Shown here piece by piece: positions 36,373-44,683 of a stretch of DNA of 64,000 nucleotides. The stretch lies in assembly GCF_902141855.1 (NCBI RefSeq), contig NZ_CABFVH010000003.1:1-64000 (forward strand), in the 5' to 3' direction. A program made the translations under genes and the position numbers. Positions within the stretch are counted from its first letter, which is position 1. Each line of letters starts with the position of its first letter. The notes under the pieces are model-generated. The model searched no databases. It was not told where the DNA came from and saw only the letters and a program-made list of their open reading frames with translations. The stretch comes from Methylobacterium dankookense (GTDB taxonomy: Bacteria > Pseudomonadota > Alphaproteobacteria > Rhizobiales > Beijerinckiaceae).

Positions 36373-36394
36373 GGAGGGCGCTCAAGCGCGTTCA

Positions 36395-36990
36395 TCCCTG
36401 TCGACCCCTCTCCGCTGCCATGTGACCTGCCAGCGGCCGAGCGGGGGATTCCGGCCGGCGGGCCAGCCCTCGCACAGACGAGAGCGGTTTCCGTAGGTCT
36501 CCTCGGCCTGGTCGTGGAACAGCTCCTGGCTGGTCGGGTACGGCAGGTCGATGCCGGCGGCGTTAGGCGCTTCCTTGGCGATGGCGGGTCGAGGGCATCG
36601 ACCGCGTCGCGCCGCCGGGGCGGATCGATTTACAGCCGGGCGGTCATGTCGACGCCGGCCGCTCCCAGCCCCGTGACCTGGGCCTCGGGCGGCGGGTCGG
36701 CCAGCACGCCCTCGGTTAGTCACCGGGAAGGCGAGGCGTCGCCTCTCGTGCGCGGTGATGACCGTGATCTTGTCCACGAACAGCGTCGCATTCGGGGCAG
36801 CACACGCTGGTTGTCGTAGGTGCAAAGTACTGTGGCCCGCACCCAGGCGTCCTCGACCATGTACTCGTGGCTGCCCGCCTGGATCTGGTCGCCGATGACG
36901 AAGGGCTGCGTCGGCAGGATCAGGATGCCGGCGAGCAGTTTATGCAGCGCGCCGTTCACTTCCCATCCCGTCAGGAACCAAGCCGTTCGG
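36395..36990 (-). pseudogene. MscS-family mechanosensitive channel, broken
   Basis: In one frame: HKLLAGILILPTQPFVIGDQ, then IQAGSHEYMVEDAWVRATVL. In another: PNATLFVDKITVITAHERRR. Near the 3' end: GIDLPYPTSQELFHDQ. All belong to the MscS pore-beta domain and the C-terminal part of one channel, but at least two frame changes and the loss of the membrane N-terminus make it a pseudogene. Mechanosensitive channels release solutes on hypo-osmotic shock, which fits the neighbouring ion transporters. Confidence 0.75.
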
Positions 36991-37051
36991 GGAATACTTG
37001 CAACTCGGCATACCCGTCGCACGGGCGCATCGAACAAAGCGAGATATCTTG

Positions 37052-37378
37052 GTGACCGCCGGTCGTCCTCTCCCTTATGGTTGTATCGCGGCCATCCTAT
37101 TTGCCGGTGTCGTCGCTATGCTCTCGGGGGTCGTGGCGCTGCCGGCCGCCGCGCAGTCAGCCGGCAGCGCCATCGACCAGCCGACGGCCGGAACGCTCCC
37201 GCCCGGGACGTCGACGATGAAGGACGATGGCGCCGCACCGCGCGAACAGCCCTCCGGCCAAGTCGCGCCGCCGAACGTCATCCAGTCCTCGACGGAGGTG
37301 ATGCAGTCGGAGGGGACGGTCCAGGGCAAGGGAGGCGGGACGCACCCGGTCAAGCACCTGCCCAATGACATGCGCTGA
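37052..37378 (+). CDS. Small secreted hypothetical protein
   Basis: 108 residues from GTG 37052 (an upstream ATG at 36998 is in frame but lacks a signal-like start). Signal peptide: CIAAILFAGVVAMLSGVVAL then PAAAQSAGSA. The mature part is hydrophilic, with TGTLPP-like and GTVQGKGGGTHPVKHLP stretches. No family is known. It lies just upstream of DUF421 on the same strand. Confidence 0.55.
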   Translation: MTAGRPLPYGCIAAILFAGVVAMLSGVVALPAAAQSAGSAIDQPTAGTLPPGTSTMKDDGAAPREQPSGQVAPPNVIQSSTEVMQSEGTVQGKGGGTHPVKHLPNDMR

Positions 37379-37469
37379 CGGCCGGTTCCCGCACCCGTGC
37401 GGGCCGGCCTCCCGAATTGCCCGACGCGGTGGCGCAGCCCGCGGTCGACAATCCAAGAGGTCACCGTCG

Positions 37470-37997
37470 ATGTTCTTCGACACTTGGCACGGCCTGCTCC
37501 GGGTCCTGGTCGTCGGGCCGCTGGCCTATCTGGCCCTCATCCTGTTCCTCAGGATCTCCGGCAAGCGCACCCTGACCAAGCTCAACGCCTTCGACCTCGT
37601 CGTGACCGTGGCGCTCGGCTCGACGTTGTCCTCCATCGTGCTGACCAAGTCGGTGGCGCTCCTGGAAGGCGTGCTCGCCCTGGCGACGTTGATCGGGCTT
37701 CAGTTCCTGATCACGTGGTCAAGCGTGCGCTCGCCCAGGGTCAAGGCGCTGATCAAGTCGGAGCCGACCTTGCTCGCCCATGACGGACGTTTGGTCGAGA
37801 GCGCGATGCGCCGCCAGCGGATGACCCGGGACGACGTCCTTGCGGCGTTGCGCTCCGAGGGTCTCGACGACTTTTCGCAGGCCGCCGCGGTGGTGCTTGA
37901 GACCGACGGGTCGATCAGCGTGCTGAAGGCCCTGTCCGGGCGCGGGGACGGGCTGAACGGCGTCGCGCGGCCGGGGACGGACCGGTCCCGCTCGTGA
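37470..37997 (+). CDS. DUF421 (YetF-like) membrane protein
   Basis: 175 residues from ATG 37470. Three membrane helices include the conserved LFLRISGKRTLTKLNAFDLV and TVALGSTLSSIVL. The cytosolic beta domain has LIKSEPTLLAHDGRLV and MTRDDVLAALRSEGLDD. YetF-type proteins are linked to spore and stress envelope functions in Bacillus; the biochemical role is unknown. It precedes the CPA1 antiporter by 325 bases. Confidence 0.88.
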   Translation: MFFDTWHGLLRVLVVGPLAYLALILFLRISGKRTLTKLNAFDLVVTVALGSTLSSIVLTKSVALLEGVLALATLIGLQFLITWSSVRSPRVKALIKSEPTLLAHDGRLVESAMRRQRMTRDDVLAALRSEGLDDFSQAAAVVLETDGSISVLKALSGRGDGLNGVARPGTDRSRS

Positions 37998-38322
37998 CGG
38001 CGCTCGCGCACGTCACGGTGACCGTGCTGGCCGCGCCCCTCGTGACCGCGAGCCGCGTCTCGCTTGTCCCGGCCGAGAGGCAGGTGGTGCGGCTGCTTCC
38101 ACGGAGGCGGTTTCGCGGTGGTCTCGGTAGAATGTCTCGGCGCCTTTGGCTCGGACCACTTCCCTTATCTCCTGCGTCTCCGCGGCCGGTCCGGCACAGG
38201 CCCGGCGGCGGAGGCGCCGCGGGAGGCCAGGAACGTCGGCGCGACCGAACGACTACAGGCACATCGAGCCTGCTTTCTGCGAAGCCCCAAGCACCCGCCT
38301 GCGGCCTAAGGGGGGAACGCTC
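37998..38322. other. Intergenic region upstream of the CPA1 antiporter
   Basis: 325 bases with no recognised gene. It probably holds the antiporter promoter, but no clear -35/-10 pair or repeat was seen. Confidence 0.4.
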
Positions 38323-39603
38323 GTGATCTCCATCTTCGACCTCGCCGCTCTGCTGCTGACCCTGTCGGCCCTGTTCGGCTGGCTGAATCACCGCTTCCTG
38401 CGGCTGCCGCACACCATCGGCCTTTTGGTGATGGGGCTGCTCGCCTCGCTCGCCCTCGTCGGCCTCGACTTGGCCTTCCCATCTCAGCACCTCTACGAGG
38501 ATCTGACGCAGGTCCTTCGCCAAGTCGACTTCACCGACGTGGTGATGAACGGCATGCTGGCCTTCCTACTGTTCGCCGGCGCCATGAGCCTGGACCTGCG
38601 CGCCCTGCGCAACCGGGCCTGGGCGGTGGCGACGCTCGCCCTCGTCGGCACGCTGATCTCCACCGCCATCGTCGGAGGCGCCTTCTGGTTCGCGGCCGAC
38701 GCCCTCGGCCAGCCCGTCCCCCTCGCTTGGGCCCTCGTGTTCGGCGCGCTGATCAGCCCGACCGACCCGGTCGCGGTACTGGCCACCCTCAAGAACGTGA
38801 GGGTGCCGGAGGCGCTTGAGGTCGAGATGCAGGGCGAGGCCCTGTTCAACGACGGCATCGGCATCGTGCTGTTCACGGTCCTCGTCGCGTTCGCCGCCGG
38901 CTCGGCCGAGGAGGCGACCAGCGCCGACGGCGTCGCCCGCCTGCTCCTGCAAGAGGCCGGCGGCGGGCTCGTCCTCGGCGTGGTCACTGGCTACGTCGCC
39001 TACCGGGCCATGCGGGCCATCGACGACTTCCCCGTGGAGGTGCTGATCACCCTTGCGCTCGTCGCCGGCACCTACGCGCTCGCGCAGAAGCTCCACTTCA
39101 GCGGCCCGCTCGCGGTGGTCGCGGCGGGGCTGCTCGTCGGCGACCGGGCGCCGCGCGACGCGATGAGTGACGAGACGCAAGGGTACGTGTCCTCGCTCTG
39201 GACCCTGATCGACGAGGTGCTGAACTCGGTGCTGTTCCTGCTTATCGGCTTGGAGGTCTTGGTCCTGCGCTTCCAGGCCGGCGGGCTCGTCCTCGCCGCG
39301 TGCGCCGTCCCCATCGTGCTGGCCGCGCGGCTCGCGGCAGTCTCGGCGCCGCTCCTCGCCTTCCGGTGGGGCGGCAACCTCTCGGCGCGCAACGTGCCGT
39401 TCCTGACCTGGGCCGGCGTGCGCGGAGGCATCTCCGTTGCGCTGGCCCTTTCCGTGCCGGAGGGCGAGCACAAGCCAGCGCTGCTCGCCGCGACCTATGC
39501 CGTCGTGCTGTTCTCCATCATCGTCCAGGGCTCGACCCTCGGCCTCGTCGCCCGCCGCATGGTCGATGGGGCCGGTGGCAGCCGCAGTTCACCGGCGCCG
39601 TGA
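38323..39603 (+). CDS. CPA1-family Na+/H+ antiporter
   Basis: 426 residues from GTG 38323 behind AGGGGGGAACGC. Twelve or so helices with the CPA1 signatures GALISPTDPVAVLATLKNV and EMQGEALFNDGIGIVLFTVL (double-Asp/Asn-Asp ion site region), and the terminal TWAGVRGGISVALALSVP. It exchanges Na+ (or K+) for H+. A decayed partial copy lies at 24600-24890. It is followed by debris shared with that copy. Confidence 0.92.
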   Translation: MISIFDLAALLLTLSALFGWLNHRFLRLPHTIGLLVMGLLASLALVGLDLAFPSQHLYEDLTQVLRQVDFTDVVMNGMLAFLLFAGAMSLDLRALRNRAWAVATLALVGTLISTAIVGGAFWFAADALGQPVPLAWALVFGALISPTDPVAVLATLKNVRVPEALEVEMQGEALFNDGIGIVLFTVLVAFAAGSAEEATSADGVARLLLQEAGGGLVLGVVTGYVAYRAMRAIDDFPVEVLITLALVAGTYALAQKLHFSGPLAVVAAGLLVGDRAPRDAMSDETQGYVSSLWTLIDEVLNSVLFLLIGLEVLVLRFQAGGLVLAACAVPIVLAARLAAVSAPLLAFRWGGNLSARNVPFLTWAGVRGGISVALALSVPEGEHKPALLAATYAVVLFSIIVQGSTLGLVARRMVDGAGGSRSSPAP

Positions 39604-40060
39604 TGACCGTCATGCGTATTGCCCTCGCATCAGCATCCGCTCTGGCGTCAGAAGCGGACCTTTGATCGTTTAAGGCTTAAGGTCTCCTATTGGCGCACAG
39701 CCGAACAACCGGCACGCGAACTACTGACCCCTTGCGGACCTTCAAGGCACGAGCCCGCAATGCCCGGTTTGGACCGATTTCCAGACGTTTGAGCTCCTGG
39801 CAGCGTACTTGGCTACGCACAGCAGCTTTCCTCAGCCCCGTTCACGGCTTGGCCCGCCCATACTGAAGAAAGTCGGTTTCTTCAGTTAGGGGCAGTGACT
39901 GACGTGGAATTGTGCAAGCTCCGCGCTTACGCGCCACACCGATCGATGTTCCCTCACATCGTGAGCCATTATGCGGGCACCCGATCGCGGCTCACGGGTT
40001 AAAGGAATATCGGTCAGGCTCCCGGACCTCTAGAGCCAACCCGATTGTCTGGAGGAGCAT
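39604..40060. other. Degenerate region shared with 24.9-25.05 kb
   Basis: No gene recognised. Positions 39604-39750 resemble 24880-25045 (shared GGCGCACAGCCGAACAA and ACTGACCCCTTGCGGAC). This marks the edge of the duplicated segment that includes the antiporter tail. A perfect hairpin lies at 39862-39886. Confidence 0.55.
39862..39886. repeat. Perfect 10-bp hairpin
   Basis: ACTGAAGAAA and TTTCTTCAGT with a 5-base loop (GTCGG). It could be a factor-independent terminator between the antiporter and the following small genes, or a regulator site. No U-run follows on either strand. Confidence 0.45.
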
Positions 40061-40063
40061 GCG

Positions 40064-40303
40064 TTGGCCGATCCCAAAACCGACGATTTCCGCCTGGAAC
40101 GGAACGGCTCGGAACTTACGGTTGTGTTTACGCCAACTGGAGCGATCTACACGTTCCCTGCGAACCAGGCTGAGCCTAACGAGCCGACGGCCGAACAGGA
40201 GCAGCGCGCAGATACGGGCGGCTACGCCGAAGCCGACGTGCGCAAGATGGCGGTCAGTCTGGCTGCGCTTGCGCATCAGCGCCCGGCAGAGAGAGGTGCT
40301 TAG
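40064..40303 (+). CDS. Small hypothetical protein upstream of CopZ-like gene
   Basis: 79 residues from TTG 40064 behind GGAGGAGCATGCG, the best-placed site. ADPKTDDFRLERNGSELTVV, then FTPTGAIYTFPANQ and a helical tail EADVRKMAVSLAALA. It is hydrophilic, with no Cys. It precedes the CopZ-like gene by 18 bases, so they are probably cotranscribed. No family is known; the unusual start codon lowers certainty. Confidence 0.5.
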   Translation: MADPKTDDFRLERNGSELTVVFTPTGAIYTFPANQAEPNEPTAEQEQRADTGGYAEADVRKMAVSLAALAHQRPAERGA

Positions 40304-40321
40304 TGCTAAGGAGGGCTGCGC

Positions 40322-40525
40322 ATGACCGTTTACAAGGTCAAGGGCATGACGTGCGCCGGCTGTGCCCGTGCGATCGAGCGGGCGATCCGGAAGCAGGTCA
40401 CCGGCAATCCCGCCGTAGAGGTTGATCTGGAGAAGGGTGAGGTGCAGGTCGGCAACGATGGCGATCCGCAGATCGTCAACTTTGCCATCGAGGGTCTAGG
40501 CTACCAGGTTGAAGCGGTCCGCTAG
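40322..40525 (+). CDS. CopZ-like heavy-metal-associated (HMA) protein
   Basis: 67 residues, a single ferredoxin-like HMA domain with metal-binding GMTCAGCARAI near residues 8-15 and the expected ALEG-type end (IEGLGYQVEAV). It is a soluble Cu(I) chaperone passing copper to an exporter or sensor. The start ATG follows AAGGAGGGCTGCG. It is the first gene of the copper block. Confidence 0.9.
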   Translation: MTVYKVKGMTCAGCARAIERAIRKQVTGNPAVEVDLEKGEVQVGNDGDPQIVNFAIEGLGYQVEAVR

Positions 40526-40599
40526 CACCGCCCTCGCTGGTGCAACAGCGGTTCGGGCACAGGGCTGACTCACCTCTGCCAGGCTTTTGGGAGGTCGTC

Positions 40600-40815
40600 A
40601 TGGTCCGGCTGAAGCCTCTTTTTCCCCTTGGCGCACTCCTGCTCAGCACGCTGGCCGGCGCGTCAATCCGGGGAGGTCGCACAGCAGAGTGAGCAGTAGG
40701 TCTATTAGGCTGAAGCCGATGCGCTGAACATAGCCGCCGAGCTTCGCGACACCTACATGCGCGAGTGCCATCTGGCGAACAGCTCATCCGTGGCACCAAG
40801 TCGGCCAAGTAGTCG
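40600..40815 (+). pseudogene. Degenerate small secreted protein
   Basis: ATG 40600 behind TTGGGAGGTCGTC opens MVRLKPLFPLGALLLSTLAG, a signal-like start that stops after 30 residues. A further frame continues with EADALNIAAELRDTYMREC. This looks like a small exported protein broken by frame changes. It is short and unassigned. Confidence 0.3.
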
Positions 40816-40821
40816 CTTCGC

Positions 40822-41556
40822 CTACATCTTTTCCTTGATCCCGGAGCTCACCAGCCACCAGTTCACCGGGTAGCTGGTCAGGAACCCAGCGACCATCGCG
40901 AGCTGCATAGCGAACCAGAACTCGACCGTGTTCACCTCGGCTCGATGCCCGAGAAGATGCTGGTAGAGATACAACTGGACGAAGGCCATGAAGCCGTACA
41001 TGCCGACCTGCCAAGCGATGAGCGACAGGGTATCGGCCTTGAGGGCGGCGACAAGGCCCTTGCCCGGCGACAGCCCGCGCATCGGCACGATGGCGTAATA
41101 CTGGAACACGATACCCAGGCCGAACGCGAAAAGGAAGTCGAGCACCCAGACCGCGTACATCTTCTCCGAGAACAAGCTCTGCCAGCCGAACCAGATCGCC
41201 ACCGCCGGCACCAAGAAGGCGAGCCACTCGGCGGCGACGTCGCCCAGCATGCAGCCGCTGCCGCAGTGGAGCGCACCCTTGCCCACCATCACGGGGAAGG
41301 GCGTTTTCGTCATGTTCGGCGGCTTCTCGCCCCGCTCCTCGGCGTGGTGGTGCGCCTCCATCGTGGCGAGGCGGCCGTAGCGGTAGTAGGCCCAGACCAC
41401 GGCGAGCGTACCGAACAGGGCGCTCACCGGCCAAACCACGTTCATCACGGTCATGTGCTGCGGGTGCCGGATGACCTGCATCGACAGCAGCAGCGAGCAG
41501 GCGGCACCGAGCAGCAGCGCGGCGATCGAGAGGACGTGGAGCCAAGTGGGGAACAT
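40822..41556 (-). CDS. DUF4396 membrane protein
   Basis: 244 residues with about five helices: WLHVLSIAALLLGAACSLLL, MNVVWPVSALFGTLAVVWAY, then GSGCMLGDVAAEWLAFLVPA and a conserved QVGMYGFMAFVQLYLY. The GSGCMLGD motif and a His-rich loop (MEAHHHAEERGE) hint at metal handling. DUF4396 proteins are uncharacterised. A CsoR-type box lies about 32 bases upstream. A decayed copy sits next to the other glutaredoxin-MauE gene. Confidence 0.85.
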   Translation of the reverse strand: MFPTWLHVLSIAALLLGAACSLLLSMQVIRHPQHMTVMNVVWPVSALFGTLAVVWAYYRYGRLATMEAHHHAEERGEKPPNMTKTPFPVMVGKGALHCGSGCMLGDVAAEWLAFLVPAVAIWFGWQSLFSEKMYAVWVLDFLFAFGLGIVFQYYAIVPMRGLSPGKGLVAALKADTLSLIAWQVGMYGFMAFVQLYLYQHLLGHRAEVNTVEFWFAMQLAMVAGFLTSYPVNWWLVSSGIKEKM

Positions 41557-41587
41557 GCGGCATCCTTCAGGGAACGCCAGTGCAACA

Positions 41588-41602
41588 TACCCCCTATGGG
41601 TA
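41588..41602. promoter_or_regulatory. CsoR-type operator before the DUF4396 gene
   Basis: TACCCCCTATGGGTA, a TACCC-N5-GGGTA dyad like known Cu-responsive CsoR boxes. It lies in the promoter region of the minus-strand DUF4396 gene. The same dyad appears at 43869, before the Met-rich gene. Confidence 0.65.
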
Positions 41603-41649
41603 GGGTTCCCGGACAGGTCACATCCCTTCGATGCCGGCCGCGGCCCGGC

Positions 41650-42483
41650 TCATCGCGGCGGATCCCAGGAATAGGGGAAGCTCAGCGAGTGCTGCAGGCC
41701 GGCCGTGACCCGGAAGTCCTGCCGTCGGTCGCCACCGAATCCAACGCCGACACCCCCGGTCAGGACCGTCTGCGGCGTGACGATGTAGCGGGCGCCGATC
41801 TCGGCGAGGTTCACCGCGCGGCCCCGTTCCCGGTCCGTCTCGCGGAAGACGTCGGCGACCAGGACCACGTTGTTCGATACGGGCTGGCTATATCCCAGGC
41901 CAACCCGGTAGCGGTCGCGCCGCTCGGCGTCGCGGCCGGTGGTCGGGTCGTAGTTGTGGAACCACGACGCGTTGAAGTGTATCCGGCGCGGCACGTAGCT
42001 GTAGGGCGACAGGCCTTCCGGGTCCGGCGTGCCGATGGACTTGGTTGCCAGAAACTTCAGCTCGGTCTCCGTGCCGCCGGCCATGCGGCCGTAGGGCGTG
42101 TTGACCCCGAGGGCCACCGCCATCGCAGGCAGCACTAGCCCTTCCTGGTTGAAGTTGTAGAAGCCCTGCGCCCGGAACGCGCCCTGGTCCGTGTCGCTCG
42201 CCGTGCCGACCCGATAGGGTGCCTCGACCGAGAGCTGGAAGTTCTTGAACGCGCCCCATTCCAGGCGTGGCACGGCCATCAGGCTGCTGGCGCCCCGCGG
42301 GTCGTTCCGGATGCGGTTGTATTGGAAGTAAGACTGCGCTTCGAGGCCGTTCTCCTTGATCGGATAGGCATCCTCGATGGTGATGGGCAGGCCCTCCTCC
42401 AGGTTGGAGTGGTCGGCGGCGAGCGACGGTCCGGCGGCGAGGGCGAGATAGGCCGCGACGACGGTGCGGGCAAACTTCGGCAT
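41650..42483 (-). CDS. Outer-membrane beta-barrel-like protein
   Basis: 277 residues with a signal peptide (VVAAYLALAAGPSLAADHS). It is rich in alternating beta strands: AQSYFQYNRIRND, FQLSVEAPYRVG, RVGLGYSQPVSNNVVLVAD and a barrel-like ending QHSLSFPYSWDPPR. It resembles the MetA-pathway / transporter-type OMP group. It is 11 bases downstream of the Met-rich exported protein, so the two form a gene pair. Substrate unknown; copper is likely from context. Confidence 0.65.
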   Translation of the reverse strand: MPKFARTVVAAYLALAAGPSLAADHSNLEEGLPITIEDAYPIKENGLEAQSYFQYNRIRNDPRGASSLMAVPRLEWGAFKNFQLSVEAPYRVGTASDTDQGAFRAQGFYNFNQEGLVLPAMAVALGVNTPYGRMAGGTETELKFLATKSIGTPDPEGLSPYSYVPRRIHFNASWFHNYDPTTGRDAERRDRYRVGLGYSQPVSNNVVLVADVFRETDRERGRAVNLAEIGARYIVTPQTVLTGGVGVGFGGDRRQDFRVTAGLQHSLSFPYSWDPPR

Positions 42484-42494
42484 GGCGCAGCTCC

Positions 42495-43850
42495 TCAGCG
42501 GACGGCGACGCGGGCCGGGCCTAGGCTCGGCTCGACGGTCATGTCGATGGGAGCCACGTCCGGGATGCGGGCGGCCTTGGCCTTCCAGGCATGGAGCATG
42601 TGCTCGACCATCATGGTCGGGGTCTCGCCCGGCTCCGTCGCGCCCGGCATCATCCGCATGCCGGGCGCGACCCGCATCATGGCGTCGTGGAGCGAGCCGG
42701 GCACCTCGCCGGGCTCGATCGCGAGCCGGCCGTTCATCATCATCTGGCGCATCAAGGCAGCCTTCTGCATCTTGGGGAGGCCGCCCGGGTACATCATCGG
42801 CAGCATCTCCATGAGCATGTCCATCATGATCATGCCCATGGCGCCCTGGGGCGAGCGCACCCAGGCCGGGTAGGTGCGCGGATCGAAGCTGGGATGAGGC
42901 TCGCGGAACCTGCGGGCGTAGGCGTCGTCGCCGGGCTGGTAGCCCATGGCCTCGATGACCCGGTACATCTCGGCCCGCTTCTCCTCGACCGTCCAGCCCT
43001 TGTAGGCCAGGATCGAGTAGGCGATGCCGTGGAGCATGTGCAGGTTGTCGAAGATGTTCGCGCTCTCGGGGCTCATCCGTGCGTAGCGCGGCATGATCTC
43101 GCGCGAGAGCAGCATCCGGCCGGGCCGGTCCGGCATGACCTCGCGGTACATGAGGTCGATGGTCTGGGCCATCCCGACCTCCTGGTCGCGGTTGCCCGAG
43201 ATCATCTGCGTCTCGTAGGCGGCCGGATGCCACCAGTGGGCGACGTAGAACAGGCTCTGGTCGAGGGGGTAGAATTTCCGGAAGTAGTTGAAGTAGGGCT
43301 TCATCATGATGCCCGCCCGCCGCATGGTCACCTCTAGCGGCGCGACGCTGCGGGGCACGCCCGGCGTCTGCATGGTGAGGTAGTATTTGACCGCGCGGTC
43401 GGTCCAGGCCTTCTTCTCGGCCCACGGGATCTCGCGGAACGCCATCACGTCGTAGGTTTGCTCGTGATGCATGTGCGTCCAGTCGATGGTCCGGAACAGC
43501 GTGTGCATCGCCCGGTCGACATAGCTGGAGTAGTAAGGCATCTCCGGCTCGATGGCCGGCGGGTCGCGCAGCCATTCCTGGGCTTCCTTGTCGAAGCGGG
43601 CATCGACCGCGGCGTGGTCCTCGAACCGGGTTAGCTGCAGCAGGTCGTGCTGCTTCGAGTGGAAGAAGTGCATCCCGGCGCCGATCCGGTACGCCTTGTT
43701 GAGCCGGTAGTAGAAGGCGAGGTTGTAGGGCCCCCTAAGGAAGCTGACCTCGTTGCGCTGCTCGACGCCTGCCAGCGCGGCGGTGGCGCCATTGGGCGCT
43801 GCCGCCAGGGACGCGAGCGCGCCGGCGAGGAACGAGCGTCGTTCGAGCAT
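42495..43850 (-). CDS. Tat-exported Met-rich protein of unknown function
   Basis: 451 residues. An RR-motif signal (MLERRSFLAGALASLAAAP) indicates Tat export of a folded, perhaps cofactor-bearing protein. The body has many His/Tyr (MHFFHSKQHDL, HMHHEQTYDV, AHWWHPAAYE) and a very Met-rich C-terminal third (MGMIMMDMLMEMLPMMY, MRVAPGMRMMPGA). Met and His ladders typically bind Cu(I)/Cu(II) in the periplasm. I recognise no family. Upstream is a TACCC-N5-GGGTA box; downstream is an OMP gene. Confidence 0.75.
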   Translation of the reverse strand: MLERRSFLAGALASLAAAPNGATAALAGVEQRNEVSFLRGPYNLAFYYRLNKAYRIGAGMHFFHSKQHDLLQLTRFEDHAAVDARFDKEAQEWLRDPPAIEPEMPYYSSYVDRAMHTLFRTIDWTHMHHEQTYDVMAFREIPWAEKKAWTDRAVKYYLTMQTPGVPRSVAPLEVTMRRAGIMMKPYFNYFRKFYPLDQSLFYVAHWWHPAAYETQMISGNRDQEVGMAQTIDLMYREVMPDRPGRMLLSREIMPRYARMSPESANIFDNLHMLHGIAYSILAYKGWTVEEKRAEMYRVIEAMGYQPGDDAYARRFREPHPSFDPRTYPAWVRSPQGAMGMIMMDMLMEMLPMMYPGGLPKMQKAALMRQMMMNGRLAIEPGEVPGSLHDAMMRVAPGMRMMPGATEPGETPTMMVEHMLHAWKAKAARIPDVAPIDMTVEPSLGPARVAVR

Positions 43851-43868
43851 GGCAACCTCCTGCGCTGA

Positions 43869-43883
43869 TACCCTGGCAGGGTA
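43869..43883. promoter_or_regulatory. CsoR-type operator before the Met-rich protein
   Basis: TACCCTGGCAGGGTA, with the same TACCC-N5-GGGTA layout as 41588-41602. It lies about 19 bases upstream of the minus-strand Met-rich gene, next to its ribosome-binding site (AGGAGG). The likely regulator is the CsoR-type protein at 44315-44617. Confidence 0.65.
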
Positions 43884-44069
43884 TTCCGGCCCGAATGCCT
43901 AGTGATGGGGGGACACGGCCTTCACTCGCCGGCTCCCGCGACGTTTTCCGTCATCGTTGCGAAACTGCCACGGACCGGCGGGCTGGACGGGCGCCGGCGG
44001 ACGAACAATCTGGGCCGCTTGCGAGGCGGTGCGCCGATCGAGGGCCGCAGCCGCTTGCGCAGCGGAGGC

Positions 44070-44498
44070 ATGCCCTTGAACCCGATCCATCACACCGTGC
44101 TGTTGACCGACGGCTCCACTCGGCTCATCGACCTACGGCAGGTGGCGAAGGTGGATGGTTGTACCTTGGTTCAGGGCAGTCCGCTGCTCGCCAAGATGAT
44201 CACCATGGCCGACGGCACCATTCACCCGCGTACCTTCCTGATGCTGGGCCCGGTCCTCACCGGCTGCAGGCCCACGGCCTTGCCTGAGCGCCCGGAGAAG
44301 TCCGCCGGTACTCGTCAGACGACCTTGGCGACGAGGCGGCTCATCTCATCGGCGAGGCGGCGGCGCTCCGCTTCGGGCAGGTCTCCCGCGATCACCGCCT
44401 GCACCAGGGCCTGCATGTGGTCGCGCAGCATGTCGGACTGTACGCGTCGGAGCGCCGCGATGACCGCGTCGGTCTGGTGGGAGACATCGACGCAGTAG
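44070..44498 (+). CDS. Possible small protein convergent with the CsoR-type gene
   Basis: From ATG 44070 the frame reads MPLNPIHHTVLLTDGSTRLI, DLRQVAKVDGCTLVQGSPLL and MADGTIHPRTFLMLGPVL, which looks like a genuine small protein for about 80 residues. The remaining 60 codons lie antisense inside the CsoR-type gene and look non-native, so the 3' end may be frameshifted. No family is known. Confidence 0.4.
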   Translation: MPLNPIHHTVLLTDGSTRLIDLRQVAKVDGCTLVQGSPLLAKMITMADGTIHPRTFLMLGPVLTGCRPTALPERPEKSAGTRQTTLATRRLISSARRRRSASGRSPAITACTRACMWSRSMSDCTRRSAAMTASVWWETSTQ

Positions 44499-44617
44499 CG
44501 ACCGTTCTCGATCATCTGCTGCAGGCCGCGCACCTGTCCCTCGATGCGGCGCAGGCGGGCGATCTGGCGGGTGTGGTCCACGGCCACGCCGCCGTGACTA
44601 TCGTCTGCTTCGCTCAT
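44315..44617 (-). CDS. CsoR/RcnR/FrmR-family metal-responsive repressor
   Basis: 100 residues, an all-helical tetrameric repressor fold. RIEGQVRGLQQMIENGRYCV carries the first Cys ligand and DMLRDHMQALVQAVI the His ligand. The third ligand of CsoR (Cys) or RcnR (His), four residues after that His, is Leu here, as in FrmR-type members. N-terminal His residues (SHGG, DH) may substitute. Probable operators are the two TACCC-N5-GGGTA boxes. Effector is probably Cu(I), less likely formaldehyde. It ends the Csp operon. Confidence 0.85.
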   Translation of the reverse strand: MSEADDSHGGVAVDHTRQIARLRRIEGQVRGLQQMIENGRYCVDVSHQTDAVIAALRRVQSDMLRDHMQALVQAVIAGDLPEAERRRLADEMSRLVAKVV

Positions 44618-44683
44618 CTCGGGTCCGTACCACGACCGCCAAGATAGGCATCCGCCCGCGCCGCAGGAACCCCGGAGGCGTAT

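Noticed and set aside
41650..43575. One 641-codon minus-strand frame
   Set aside because: Its first half is an out-of-frame reading of the Met-rich protein; only the part from ATG 42483 has a signal peptide and beta-barrel pattern.
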